Source: Sandaracinus sp. (lineage in GTDB: Bacteria; Myxococcota_A; Polyangia; Polyangiales; Houyiibacteriaceae). From it: a stretch of 64,000 nt of DNA. The notes beneath the pieces were generated by a model that was given only the letters and a program-made list of their open reading frames with translations, was not told the origin of the DNA and did no database searches. Numbering within the stretch: the stretch's first letter is position 1; each line of letters begins with the position of its first letter. Below are positions 16,544 to 24,067 of the stretch, in pieces. The stretch lies in contig JACKEH010000011.1 in assembly GCA_020633125.1 (NCBI GenBank), positions 1 to 64,000 of the forward strand, in the 5' to 3' direction. A program made the position numbers and the translations under genes.

Positions 16544-18172
16544 CTACTCCCTCACCGCTGTCACGCACGAAGCGTAGTCGGGAGTCTTGCCGTTCCACCG
16601 CGAACGGTTCGTTTCGGGCCCGATCCCGAGCGTCGACTGCATCATCTCGAGCCGCGCCGTCGAGCCGTGCACCGCGGACCGGAGGGGCCAGAGGAGCCGC
16701 GCGCCGTCGGGGCGAAAGAAGCGGACCTCTTTTCCTTCGAGCTCCACACGCCACCCGCCCTCGTGAACGAGCTGATGATGGAAGGTGCAGAGCGTGACGA
16801 GGTTGTCGAGCTTCGTCGCTCCGCCGTTGGCCCAATGCTCGATGTGATGGCGATCGAGAAAGCGTCGGTGGTGGCAGCCGGGGAAGCGGCATCGGCCTCC
16901 GTCCCGAACGTCGAGCGCGCGGCCGAGGGCCGGAGGGATGGTGCGGGTCTGCCGTCCCACGTCGAGGGGTGAGCCGGCGTCGTCGGTTAGCACCACGTTC
17001 AGCGCGCAATCGCAGGCCACGCGTCGCCACGTTTCCGCGGAAACCCAAGTCCCATCGTCGAGGTTGGCCACGAGACCGTCCGAGAGCAGATGGGGCGCGA
17101 GCTGAACGACCACCCGCTGCGTGTCGCCACCGGAGACCTTTCGTCGCTTCACGGCTCTCGGATGGTCGGCGCAGGAATCGTCACTGCGCGAATGAGTGAC
17201 CTCGCGTGATGGCGTTTCCGCGGAAACGTCGAATTGGGTCGATGTCTCGCTCGCGGCCTCTTCGAGGCTCGACACATCGACACACGAGACGCCGGCCTCG
17301 GCCGCAGTGACGTTGGCGTCCGCGTAGCCCACGTCGACGAGGCGCACGAACGCATCGGCGTGCGTTGGTGGCAGCGCCGCCGACTCCTCGCGCATCGCGT
17401 CGCGCATGCGCTCCACGGCAGCGAAGACTCGGTCGGCTTCGTCCGGAAGGAGCGTGACCACGAGCTGCACGGTTCCATCGCCCCGCGAGCGAAGCGTCAC
17501 GTCCCTCGCTTCGTGAGCACGTCGCACGAGCTCGGCGTCGTCGAGCGGCTCGCCCTCTTCGTCGACGAGCTGCGCCTGCTTGATGCCCCGACAGATCTTC
17601 TCGAGCTGCGCTGCGGTCGTGTACTGCGCGTATTCGAGGAGCTGCTCTTCGTTGGCTGGGGTCGCGACACGGGCGATGGCGCGCACCTTCGAGTACGAGA
17701 CCATGCCCTGCCGAAGCGCATCGCTCACCTTCGGTAGCGCGGCGAGCGCGTGCGCGACGCGAAGACGGTCGCGCGCCGTACCGAGGTCCATGCCGATGCG
17801 GTACGAGAGCCACGCGGCGCAGGTCGCGGCGCCAGCCTTCGCCCAATGACCGGAGTCGTCGAGTCGGCGGATCAGGACGAGTTGGCGGTAGGTCGCCGCG
17901 TCCAGATGAGCGGAGAGCGTGGCGAGCTCTTCTTCGGCAGCGTCCGAATCGAAGTCGGCTTCGTCGAGCTCTGCGCTGCCGCGTGCTTCCGCTTCGCGGT
18001 CGAGGTTCTTCGCGACTGCGTGTCCGCGCTTGGCTCGCTCCGTTCCACGGTCGCAGCGGGTGGCGCAGCTTGTCTCCTGGCTCGTCTCCTGGCTCGTCTC
18101 GTAGGCCACGCCGTAGCTCCTCGGAGAGGACGTGTCGGCTTCACGGTCTTGGCTTCGTGCGGCGTCGAACAT
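16544..18172 (-). CDS. DUF222 domain / HNH endonuclease protein
   Basis: About 542 residues. The middle is a DUF222 (13E12-repeat) helical domain (LATLSAHLDAATYRQLVLIR to LPDEADRVFAAVERM); the C-terminal 110 residues hold an HNH nuclease module: CRFPGCHHRRFLDRHHIEHW, then GGATKLDNLVTLCTFHHQLVHEGG, with the paired Cys and the His/Asn metal site complete. Such proteins are mobile, multi-copy and of unknown biological role. The start is uncertain: ATG 18172 is the first good one before the domain, but the frame is open to 18412. The N terminus has an ETSQETSQETS repeat, encoded by a short tandem DNA repeat. The sites FSAETP-coding segments contain repeated TTTCCGCGGAAAC palindromes. Confidence 0.8.
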   Translation of the reverse strand: MFDAARSQDREADTSSPRSYGVAYETSQETSQETSCATRCDRGTERAKRGHAVAKNLDREAEARGSAELDEADFDSDAAEEELATLSAHLDAATYRQLVLIRRLDDSGHWAKAGAATCAAWLSYRIGMDLGTARDRLRVAHALAALPKVSDALRQGMVSYSKVRAIARVATPANEEQLLEYAQYTTAAQLEKICRGIKQAQLVDEEGEPLDDAELVRRAHEARDVTLRSRGDGTVQLVVTLLPDEADRVFAAVERMRDAMREESAALPPTHADAFVRLVDVGYADANVTAAEAGVSCVDVSSLEEAASETSTQFDVSAETPSREVTHSRSDDSCADHPRAVKRRKVSGGDTQRVVVQLAPHLLSDGLVANLDDGTWVSAETWRRVACDCALNVVLTDDAGSPLDVGRQTRTIPPALGRALDVRDGGRCRFPGCHHRRFLDRHHIEHWANGGATKLDNLVTLCTFHHQLVHEGGWRVELEGKEVRFFRPDGARLLWPLRSAVHGSTARLEMMQSTLGIGPETNRSRWNGKTPDYASCVTAVRE

Positions 18173-18874
18173 GAGTTCGACGATTGCACGCGGGTGTGAC
18201 GTTCGAGCCGAAGAGGCGGGCGGACTTGCAGCACTCCTTCGTGTGCCGCTCCTTCGGCGCGCGTTGCGCGCGAGCTCGCCATCTCTCTCGTCCCGAAGCG
18301 CGATCTCGGCCTCACGGTCCGACCACGTATCGAGAACTGGAACGATCCAAACTTGGGTTGCATCAACGCAACCGAAACTCCAACGGTTCCCGTTTCGATT
18401 GGTTCCAACCACCTCGATCTTGATCGGTCCGTGATTCGGTTGCGTCGACGCAACGAAAACACGAGCCGTTCCAAGTTCCGGTGCCGCGTGGCTCCGCGAT
18501 CACGACCGCCGCTCGATTCGAGTGGCTGCGCACACCGCCGAACCGAACCTTCCGTTCTCGGGTGCGTTGGCGCGTTCGGAGCGTGTCGGGGTTAGATTTT
18601 GGGTGCGCCGATGCATCGGCAGTCGAAGCGCGCGTAGTTTCGCCACGCGGCCCCGCCTGAAGCGCCGACCCGGAGCTTTCGACGCTTTCGAGCCGAACGA
18701 AACCCAAGCACGCCGTCGCACCGGAACGCGGGCGCATCTCCGCGTCCACAGACGCGGGTTCTTCGCGAGATGTCGCACGCCACCTCGCACCGGGAGGGCA
18801 ATCGCGCGTCGCCCTCGACGAAGAGCGCCTCGCATCGGGGGCGGAAGGTCCGTTCCCTTCGAGAGGAAAAGGAC
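18173..18874. other. 700-base intergenic region with palindromic repeats
   Basis: No convincing gene. The left part may code an N-terminal extension of the HNH protein. Two related copies of a palindromic element are present: GGTTGCATCAACGCAACC starting at 18356 and GGTTGCGTCGACGCAAC starting at 18438, each followed by a similar 25-30 base tail with GTTCC. They could form hairpins or be operators. The right end contains GAGAGGAAAAGGAC, the ribosome site of the next gene. Confidence 0.45.
18356..18485. repeat. two copies of a GGTTGC-N6-GCAACC palindromic element
   Basis: Copy A starts at 18356 and copy B at 18438; each is a 17-18 base inverted repeat with a following GAAAC(T/A)C(C/G)A-type tail that aligns over about 45 bases with a few changes. 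The 82-base spacing and the tails indicate duplication of a unit rather than chance. Confidence 0.5.
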
Positions 18875-19735
18875 ATGTTCGAGCAGATTCAGGCCGCCGC
18901 GACGACGATCACGGCCTACACGACGCCCACCCGTTTCAACAGCCGCCACTGCATGCTCGTGGCACGTCACCTGGCGTCGGATGCGCCGGCGACGATGACC
19001 GACCTTCAGAAGCGCGCCCTCGCCCGCGTGCAGGACTGCGCGCGTGCGGTCGACGAGGTGCGTAAGGAACGCCAGCGCGTGGCGGCGCCGGCGCTTCGTG
19101 GTCCGCGCAACGCGATGGTGGGTGCGTGGGCGGCGCTTCACGGCGCGCTCGGCGCGGTGGCTTCGGTGCCGCGCGAGGTCTCGCCGCTCGCGGCCGAGGC
19201 GGCCAGCCTCGTCGCGACGCTCTTCCCCGAGGGCGTCGGCCTCTCGTCCGTGGACGCGGCGGGTACGTGGACGATCTCGCGCCTCCTCCTCGAGCGCATT
19301 CGCGAAGAAGGCCTTCGCCCGCGCCTCGAGCGTGTGGTGACGCCGGTGCTGCTCACCGCCGTCGACGCCGCGTTCTCGGAGCTGAGCGTCGCCGTCGGTG
19401 CCGAGGGTGGACGCGTGCGTCTCCCCGCGCGTCGCGCGCTCTTCGAGGCCACCGCGAGCTTCTCCTACGCCATCGCGGCCTACGCGCGGGCGCTCTCGAC
19501 CACCGTGGACGAGGCCGAGCCGGAAGACCTCGCGACCTTCCGCGCTGCGCTCTCCGCGATCGACTCGTTCCGCATCGTGCGCTCCGCGAGCGCGATGACC
19601 GAGGACGAGCTCGACGAGGAGGGCGACGTCGAGCCGGAGTCGCCGAGCGAGCCCGGCGCCGAAGATCCCGACGACCCCGACGCGCCCTACGTGCCCGCGT
19701 CGGACGACCCGATCGACAACCCGTTCATCACCTGA
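18875..19735 (+). CDS. hypothetical helical protein with acidic tail
   Basis: A 286-residue protein without signal peptide or membrane segment. Residues 1-230 are predicted mostly helical and Ala-rich (for example ALHGALGAVASVPREVSPLA), and the last 50 residues are very acidic with Asp, Glu and Pro. I recognise no family. The start ATG 18875 follows AGAGGAAAAGG; an upstream open frame of 35 residues lacks conservation-like character. It stands alone between the HNH gene (divergent) and the toxin-remnant region. Confidence 0.7.
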   Translation: MFEQIQAAATTITAYTTPTRFNSRHCMLVARHLASDAPATMTDLQKRALARVQDCARAVDEVRKERQRVAAPALRGPRNAMVGAWAALHGALGAVASVPREVSPLAAEAASLVATLFPEGVGLSSVDAAGTWTISRLLLERIREEGLRPRLERVVTPVLLTAVDAAFSELSVAVGAEGGRVRLPARRALFEATASFSYAIAAYARALSTTVDEAEPEDLATFRAALSAIDSFRIVRSASAMTEDELDEEGDVEPESPSEPGAEDPDDPDAPYVPASDDPIDNPFIT

Positions 19736-20134
19736 GACGACACGCTCTTCCTCGATACGCTTGGGCGAGAACCGACCAAACCATGCCGTTGTGACGCATC
19801 GTCATCGGAAAGTTGTCGCCGTCCCCGAGCTTGGGCTCGAAGCGCCCATTGCGTGTCACAGGGGCGTGGAACAACGTGGTCATGGCTCCGCAATGAAGGA
19901 CGTGTTCGTGCGGACATTGGTTGGTTCTGCAGAGTTGTAGCGAATCAACAAGTCTGACTGTTGCTGACGAGTTGGCCGCTGATTCTTACGACTCCTGCGG
20001 CGTCTTCCGATTTCAGATTCCGACCCTCGGCTGAGGCCTCTCGATTCATCGAGAGCCGCCGCAGGGGCTCGTGCGCCCTGAACGTGCCACGGTATAGTAA
20101 ATACGCTGCTCCGACGGTGGTGCTGACGCGCGAA
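19736..20134. other. intergenic region of lower GC content
   Basis: No gene recognised. From about 19,790 the base composition falls well below the flanking genes and stays low to the IS, consistent with acquired DNA. The open frame of the following toxin-tail fragment already runs here from 19961. Confidence 0.4.
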
Positions 20135-20341
20135 ATGCACAACGCCACACGGGTTCTTTTCAATCGATGGCGTGCCGCGAGAGGGTGGGCTGGCCCCGGG
20201 AGACGCGTCCCCTGGAATCGTGTCTCCCCGCAAGAGGCGCAAGCGCTAGCAAACGACTTGTTCCGCGCGGCTGGCGTGCCCGAAGAAGTGGTTCAGCAAT
20301 ACTTTCGAGAGTTCAATCGATACCTCTATGGGATACAATAA
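19961..20341 (+). pseudogene. C-terminal fragment of a polymorphic toxin (RHS-tail-like)
   Basis: An open frame of 126 residues (TTG 19961) whose last 75 residues look like a domain and whose first half looks non-coding. The tail contains HNATRVLFNRWRAARGW, then VSPQEAQALANDLFRAAG and QQYFREFNRYLYG. From memory, this spacing resembles the extreme C terminus of toxins carried by RHS and related polymorphic effectors. There is no delivery domain, so it would be a decayed or recombination-displaced tip. Its TAA overlaps the ATG of the next gene by 14 bases, as toxin and immunity genes often do. If translated on its own, ATG 20135 would give 68 residues. Identity needs a profile search. Confidence 0.5.
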
Positions 20342-20376
20342 GCTCCACCGTCACGACGCAGGCGTGCTTCGCGTCC

Positions 20377-20380
20377 CTAG
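20377..20380. repeat. CTAG target-site duplication, left copy
   Basis: CTAG at 20377-20380 is repeated at 21648-21651, directly outside the inverted repeats. One copy restores the split gene frame. CTAG is itself a palindrome, so it could formally be counted as part of the terminal repeats. Confidence 0.7.
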
Positions 20381-21647
20381 CAGGCTGCTGAAAAACGCCG
20401 CCGCCCGATCGACGCGGCGACCGAGGCGTGATCCTCTTCGTTCATGCGTGGGAAGGACACGAAGCAGTCGTCGATGCTCTGCCTGATGTCGCCGGAGGAG
20501 CGTGTCCCTGCGACTCACCCGCTGCGCGGGATCAAGAAGCTCGCAGACGCGGCGTTGGCGGAGCTTTCGCCCACCTTCGACGCGATGTACGCGTCCGGCG
20601 GACGGCCGTCGGTGCCGCCGGAGCGTTTGCTGAAGGCGATGCTGTTGATGGCCTTGTACTCGGTGCGGTCCGAGCGGCAGTTCTGCGAGCAGCTCGAGTA
20701 CAACCTCTTGTTCCGCTGGTTCCTCGACATGGACATGCTCGAGGCCGCGTTCGTCCCGACCGTGCTCACGCACAACCGCGAACGACTGCTGGAGCACGAG
20801 GTCGCCGCGCAGTTCTTCCGAGCCGTCGTCGAGCAGGCCCGCGCCAAGAACCTGATGAGCGCCGAGCACTTCTCGGTGGACGGAACGCTGATCGAGGCCT
20901 GGGCGTCCGCCAAGAGCTTCCGTCCGAAGGACGATGACGACGACGACAACAACGGTTGGTCGGACTTCAGCGGCACCAAACGCCGCAACGACACGCACGA
21001 ATCGAAGACCGATCCGGAGTCCAAGCTGTGGCGCAAGGGCAAGGGGCGCGAGTCGAAGCTCAGCTACATGGGCCACGCGTTGATGGAAAACCGGAACGGT
21101 CTCCTCGTCGGCTTCGGCGTCACCGAAGCGAGCGGATTTGCCGAGCGGGATGCGGCGCTGGCCCTGATCAACGAAGCCGCTCCCGGGGGAAACCGCATCA
21201 CCCTCGGTGCGGACCGTGGCTATGACTGCCGTGACTTCGTCGAGAAGTGCCGCGCACACGACGTGACGCCGCACGTCGCTCAGAACCTTACCCGACGCTC
21301 CGGCGTCGATGGCCGCACGACGCGCCATCCTGGATACGCCGTGAGCATCTCGGCCCGTCGTCGTATCGAGAGCATCTTCGGATGGCTCAAGACGACCGCG
21401 GGCTTGAAGCGAACGCGGTACAGAGGTCGCGCGAAGACCGAGCTCTTCGGATACCTCGCCGCTGCTGCCTACAACCTGGTTCGAATCTCACGCCTCGCGG
21501 CGTGAGCAGCGTCGCGGAGGATGGCGCTGAACACGCCATTCTCCGACCAGGGAATCAACCCCTGGGCAACGACAGAAGCGATTCGAGGTCGAAACGGCCG
21601 CGGGAGGTGCCGCTCACGCGGGAAGAGCGGCGTTTTTCAGCAGCCTG
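20381..21647 (+). mobile_element. IS5-family insertion sequence, 1267 bp
   Basis: Perfect 21-base terminal inverted repeats (20381-20401 and 21627-21647, starting CAGGCTGCTGAAAAA), flanked by a 4-base CTAG duplication, with a single transposase gene. Size, ends and target duplication fit the IS5 superfamily. It looks recent because both ends and the transposase frame are intact. It inserted into the putative immunity gene. Confidence 0.9.
20444..21505 (+). CDS. IS5-family DDE transposase
   Basis: A 353-residue transposase. The N-terminal helical region (LRGIKKLADAALAEL, PERLLKAMLLMALYSVRSERQ) is the DUF772-type DNA-binding domain. Catalytic residues: Asp in HFSVDGTLIEAW, Asp in LGADRGYD and Glu in RRRIESIFGWLKT, followed by the YxxRAKTELFGYLAAAAYNL end. 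An acidic run DDDDDD with NNGWSDF lies between the first and second Asp, as in this group. The gene fills the element. Confidence 0.93.
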   Translation: MRGKDTKQSSMLCLMSPEERVPATHPLRGIKKLADAALAELSPTFDAMYASGGRPSVPPERLLKAMLLMALYSVRSERQFCEQLEYNLLFRWFLDMDMLEAAFVPTVLTHNRERLLEHEVAAQFFRAVVEQARAKNLMSAEHFSVDGTLIEAWASAKSFRPKDDDDDDNNGWSDFSGTKRRNDTHESKTDPESKLWRKGKGRESKLSYMGHALMENRNGLLVGFGVTEASGFAERDAALALINEAAPGGNRITLGADRGYDCRDFVEKCRAHDVTPHVAQNLTRRSGVDGRTTRHPGYAVSISARRRIESIFGWLKTTAGLKRTRYRGRAKTELFGYLAAAAYNLVRISRLAA

Positions 21648-22075
21648 CTAGCGGCATGCTCTGCGTGACAGACGTCGCGTCGTTCTGGGACGAGCCTGTC
21701 GAAGTCGAACTGCACGCACCTGCCGAGCTCCGGTCGGTTGTGCTGCTCGACAAGCAGGATGTCGTTCGCGAGATACGGATGTCACCAGTGGTCGATGGTG
21801 TGTACGAAGTGCGCGAGATAGGTGAACTCTATGTCGCGTTCTCCCTCGCGATTGCTTGTGATCGAGATTCATGGTCGCACGCGTTAGGGGCGATGGACGA
21901 AGAGCAGTTGGACCAGTTTCAAGTGTCTCTAAACGAGAAGGCGCTCATTGATGCCGTTCGGATCGATGGCTGCCCTGATGGGCTGCTATTCAGGGCTGCG
22001 GCTGATGGCTACGTCGTTAGTGCGCTTCTCGAGGGGGGGGCTCGGGTCGTGGGGTGTTTGATCTCTGCGCTGTAG

Positions 22076-22340
22076 GCGTAGGTGTTAACAGCCGAAATGA
22101 CGTCGTAGCCGGATCCAAGATTGACGTCGTAGCGATCCGAGCCGATGGCCGCGCTGACGTCGTACGCGGGACCACACTGAGGTCGTAGCCGTACGACCCA
22201 CGCGGCCGATCGAACTCGCGACCGTACGACCGCGGCGGCTGCGCGACTCGCGACGCGTCGACTCCGCGGAAACGCGCACGGCCGCACGCGTCGTAGACCC
22301 GAGCGGGCATACGACGGGCGCGGCCGCGTGCGTGGTGGTC
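22076..22340 (-). other. repeat-bearing degraded stretch (TGACGTCGTAGC units)
   Basis: Four copies of a 12-base unit TGACGTCGTAGC, the last two with one or two changes, start at 22098, 22122, 22155 and 22178. On the minus strand they code YDV and its neighbours, giving a GYDV/RYDV pattern. A minus-strand frame from ATG 22310 (MPARVYDACGRARF, then PPRSYGREFDRPRGSYGYDL) appears to shift frame near 22,170 into that repeat. This may be the end of a lost protein gene. I assign no function. Confidence 0.35.
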
Positions 22341-22342
22341 GC

Positions 22343-22640
22343 TCAGGCGGGATCGGGGCGCTCGCGCCAGTGGGGCTGGAGGAGGACGCGGTTGACCTGG
22401 GGGAGGTCGACGGTCTTGATCCGCTCGCGGACGACTTCGAGGAGCGCGCCGAGGCAGACGTTTCGGACGCGTCGGAGGACGCGCGTGCGACGAGGGCGAG
22501 GATGTCGTCGGGGGCGAGCTTGCGCAAGGGACACCGAGTAGGTGACGCGACCTCGGAGGTCGTCGTTCGGCGCGAGGGCGAGCCTGTCCCCATGGCCGAG
22601 ACCTCGTCGTTGATGTCGAGCGGGCGAAAGCTCTGACAGA
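22343..22640 (-). pseudogene. multiply frameshifted gene remnant, unknown family
   Basis: On the minus strand three frames in turn give coding-like sequence: FRPLDINDEVSAM, then GDRLALAPNDDLRGRVTYSV, then KLAPDDILALVAR, and back to the second frame for the end RNVCLGALLEVVRERIKTVD and LPQVNRVLLQPHWRERPDPA with a TGA at 22343. With about three one-base corrections this makes a continuous C-terminal piece of some 95 residues. The left-out N terminus would lie where family copy 3 now stands, so the gene was probably truncated when that copy arrived. I do not recognise the family. Confidence 0.4.
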
Positions 22641-22648
22641 CTCCGCGT

Positions 22649-23101
22649 ATGCCAGCGCGCCACGTCGACTGTCCGGAAGGTGTCCTCTCGATATCGGACG
22701 TCGCGTACTTCTGGGATTGCCCGATCACCATCACGCTGGCGCGAGCGTCGCGGCTGGTCGTCCGAGCGGAGATCGACGAAGACACCGTGGTCCGGGTCCG
22801 TTTCGAGCCCGAAGGGTCCCGGCAGCTTCGACGTCATCGGGTGGGTGACCTCGTCCTCGACTTCTCGATCGCCCTCGTGTGCGATCGAGGGACGTGGAGT
22901 CGCGGGCTCTCCGCGAGGAGCGCTGACGAGCACCTCGCGTTTCAGGATGCGTTCGACGACCGGCCGCTCGTCGACTCGGTGGCGCTCGAGGGCTGTCCGG
23001 ACGGCGTGTGTTTTCGGGCCGCCGCCGGTCCCTACGAGGTATTCGAGCTGCGGGACGGCCAAGGGGGGGTCGTGGGGGCGGCGATCGTCGCCAGTGATTG
23101 A
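22649..23101 (+). CDS. hypothetical protein, copy 3 of the three-member family (putative immunity protein)
   Basis: A 150-residue soluble protein that starts MPARHVDCPEGVLSISD, nearly the same as copy 1, and keeps the family marks FW (21-22), CDRGTW, and LEGCPDGVCFRAAA. The DNA just before it (GCTCTGACAGACTCCGCG then ATGCC) is shared with copy 1 although the more distant upstream DNA differs, which marks the duplication boundary. It reads in one frame and appears intact. Role: likely the same as copies 1 and 2; immunity is inferred from the toxin-tail overlap of copy 2. Confidence 0.75.
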   Translation: MPARHVDCPEGVLSISDVAYFWDCPITITLARASRLVVRAEIDEDTVVRVRFEPEGSRQLRRHRVGDLVLDFSIALVCDRGTWSRGLSARSADEHLAFQDAFDDRPLVDSVALEGCPDGVCFRAAAGPYEVFELRDGQGGVVGAAIVASD

Positions 23102-23128
23102 GGCCCTCGCTGCGCTACGGTGCGGCGC

Positions 23129-24067
23129 GTGAGCCTCACGATTCCGGGGAAGCTCCCGCTCGACGATCCTCGATGGCTCGAGTGGCGGAGCCCTTTGCCG
23201 CAGCGCCTCTCGGCCGTCCTCGCGTCGTCGAGCCCGAAGCGAGGGGATGACGCCTGGGAGCTGCTGTTGGAGGAGCTCGTGCACGGCGGGCTCACGGCCG
23301 CGCGCTACGCGGCGGTTCCATACGCGGTCGAGATCGCGCACCGGGTGCCGAACGTCGACGCGGGGGATCTGTGGATCTCGCTCGGCTGGGCGCTCTCGGG
23401 GCACGAGCTACTCGGCCCGCCGGTTCCAAACGCGCTGCGTCCGGCGATGGACGCGGCGCTCGAGCTCGCGGAGATGCGGTGTGTGGACGCCTTGCTCTCC
23501 GAGTCGTGGAACGCCGACGAGGCGGTTCAACTCGCGCTCGCGGCCCTGCTGTTCGCGAAGCATCCGGTGGGGCGCCTGCTCGCGTGGAGCGGGTTGGTCG
23601 ACACACGGATGCCCGAAGGCGAGATGCATTGCTCGGTCTGCGGAACGGAGGCCTACGTCGCCATCGTCGGTGAGGGGTTGGTCACGTACCGCACCTTGGA
23701 GGCATCTTCCGAGGAGGCCGACCCGACGCAGCCTCGCCGCGTGAGCGCGCTCTTTCCCGCGGGTGAGGCTTGCGACTCGCCGTGGCGTGCCGCGGGGAAG
23801 CTGCTGCGTGACCTCGGGCCGGAGCTCGAGACGAGGCTCGAGACCGATTGGGCGCCTGAGCTGGCCACGGCGCGCGCGCAAGCCGAGTATGGCGTTCGGG
23901 GCGGAGACGAGCGCGCGGTGCTTTGCCTCGTCGGAGCGTTGCTGCTCGCGCGAGGTGCTCCGGGCACGACGTTTCTGCGTCTCGCCGGCGGCGTGCGTTG
24001 CCCAGAGTGCGGCGCGGCGCACGACCTCGCGGATGTCTTGCTCGACCTTCACGAACCGGGGCGGTGA
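23129..24067 (+). CDS. hypothetical protein with two CxxC pairs (HEAT-like, possible immunity type)
   Basis: A 312-residue soluble protein. The first half is helical, with YAAVPYAVEIAHRVP and VQLALAALLFAKHP elements similar in style to HEAT-repeat proteins that accompany toxin loci. Two zinc-ribbon-like pairs follow: HCSVCGTEAY near 172 and RCPECGAAHD near 292, which could bind one metal ion. GTG 23129 is taken as start (MSLTIPGKLP); a GTG nine bases upstream is also possible. The stop overlaps the next gene as TGATG, so both are co-translated. Family not recognised. Confidence 0.65.
   Translation: MSLTIPGKLPLDDPRWLEWRSPLPQRLSAVLASSSPKRGDDAWELLLEELVHGGLTAARYAAVPYAVEIAHRVPNVDAGDLWISLGWALSGHELLGPPVPNALRPAMDAALELAEMRCVDALLSESWNADEAVQLALAALLFAKHPVGRLLAWSGLVDTRMPEGEMHCSVCGTEAYVAIVGEGLVTYRTLEASSEEADPTQPRRVSALFPAGEACDSPWRAAGKLLRDLGPELETRLETDWAPELATARAQAEYGVRGGDERAVLCLVGALLLARGAPGTTFLRLAGGVRCPECGAAHDLADVLLDLHEPGR

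Larger units (their letters stand above)
20328..22075 (+). pseudogene. family copy 2 (putative immunity gene) split by an IS5-type element
   Basis: The gene starts at ATG 20328 inside the end of the toxin-tail frame, reads MGYNKLHRHDAGVLRVPS, and is cut after 20380 by the insertion element; it continues at 21652 to the stop at 22075. With the element and one CTAG copy removed the two parts (53 + 424 bases) join in frame to 158 residues, the same size as copy 1 (156) and copy 3 (150), and the joined sequence aligns: PSGMLCVTDVASFWDEP with PEGVLSISDVAYFWDCP of copy 3, then CDRDSW and DGCPDGLLFRA. The right part alone could be translated from ATG 21656. Its GC content is lower than that of copies 1 and 3. 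Confidence 0.8.

Noticed and set aside
20377..21651. Insertion element counted with 25-base inverted repeats and no target duplication
   Set aside because: CTAG is a palindrome so this is formally possible, but one CTAG copy is needed to restore the frame of the split gene, which favours a target duplication.
22328..22636. A 102-codon plus-strand frame before family copy 3
   Set aside because: The minus strand of the same DNA gives better, though frameshifted, coding sequence; the plus frame is Arg/Glu-rich with no motif.
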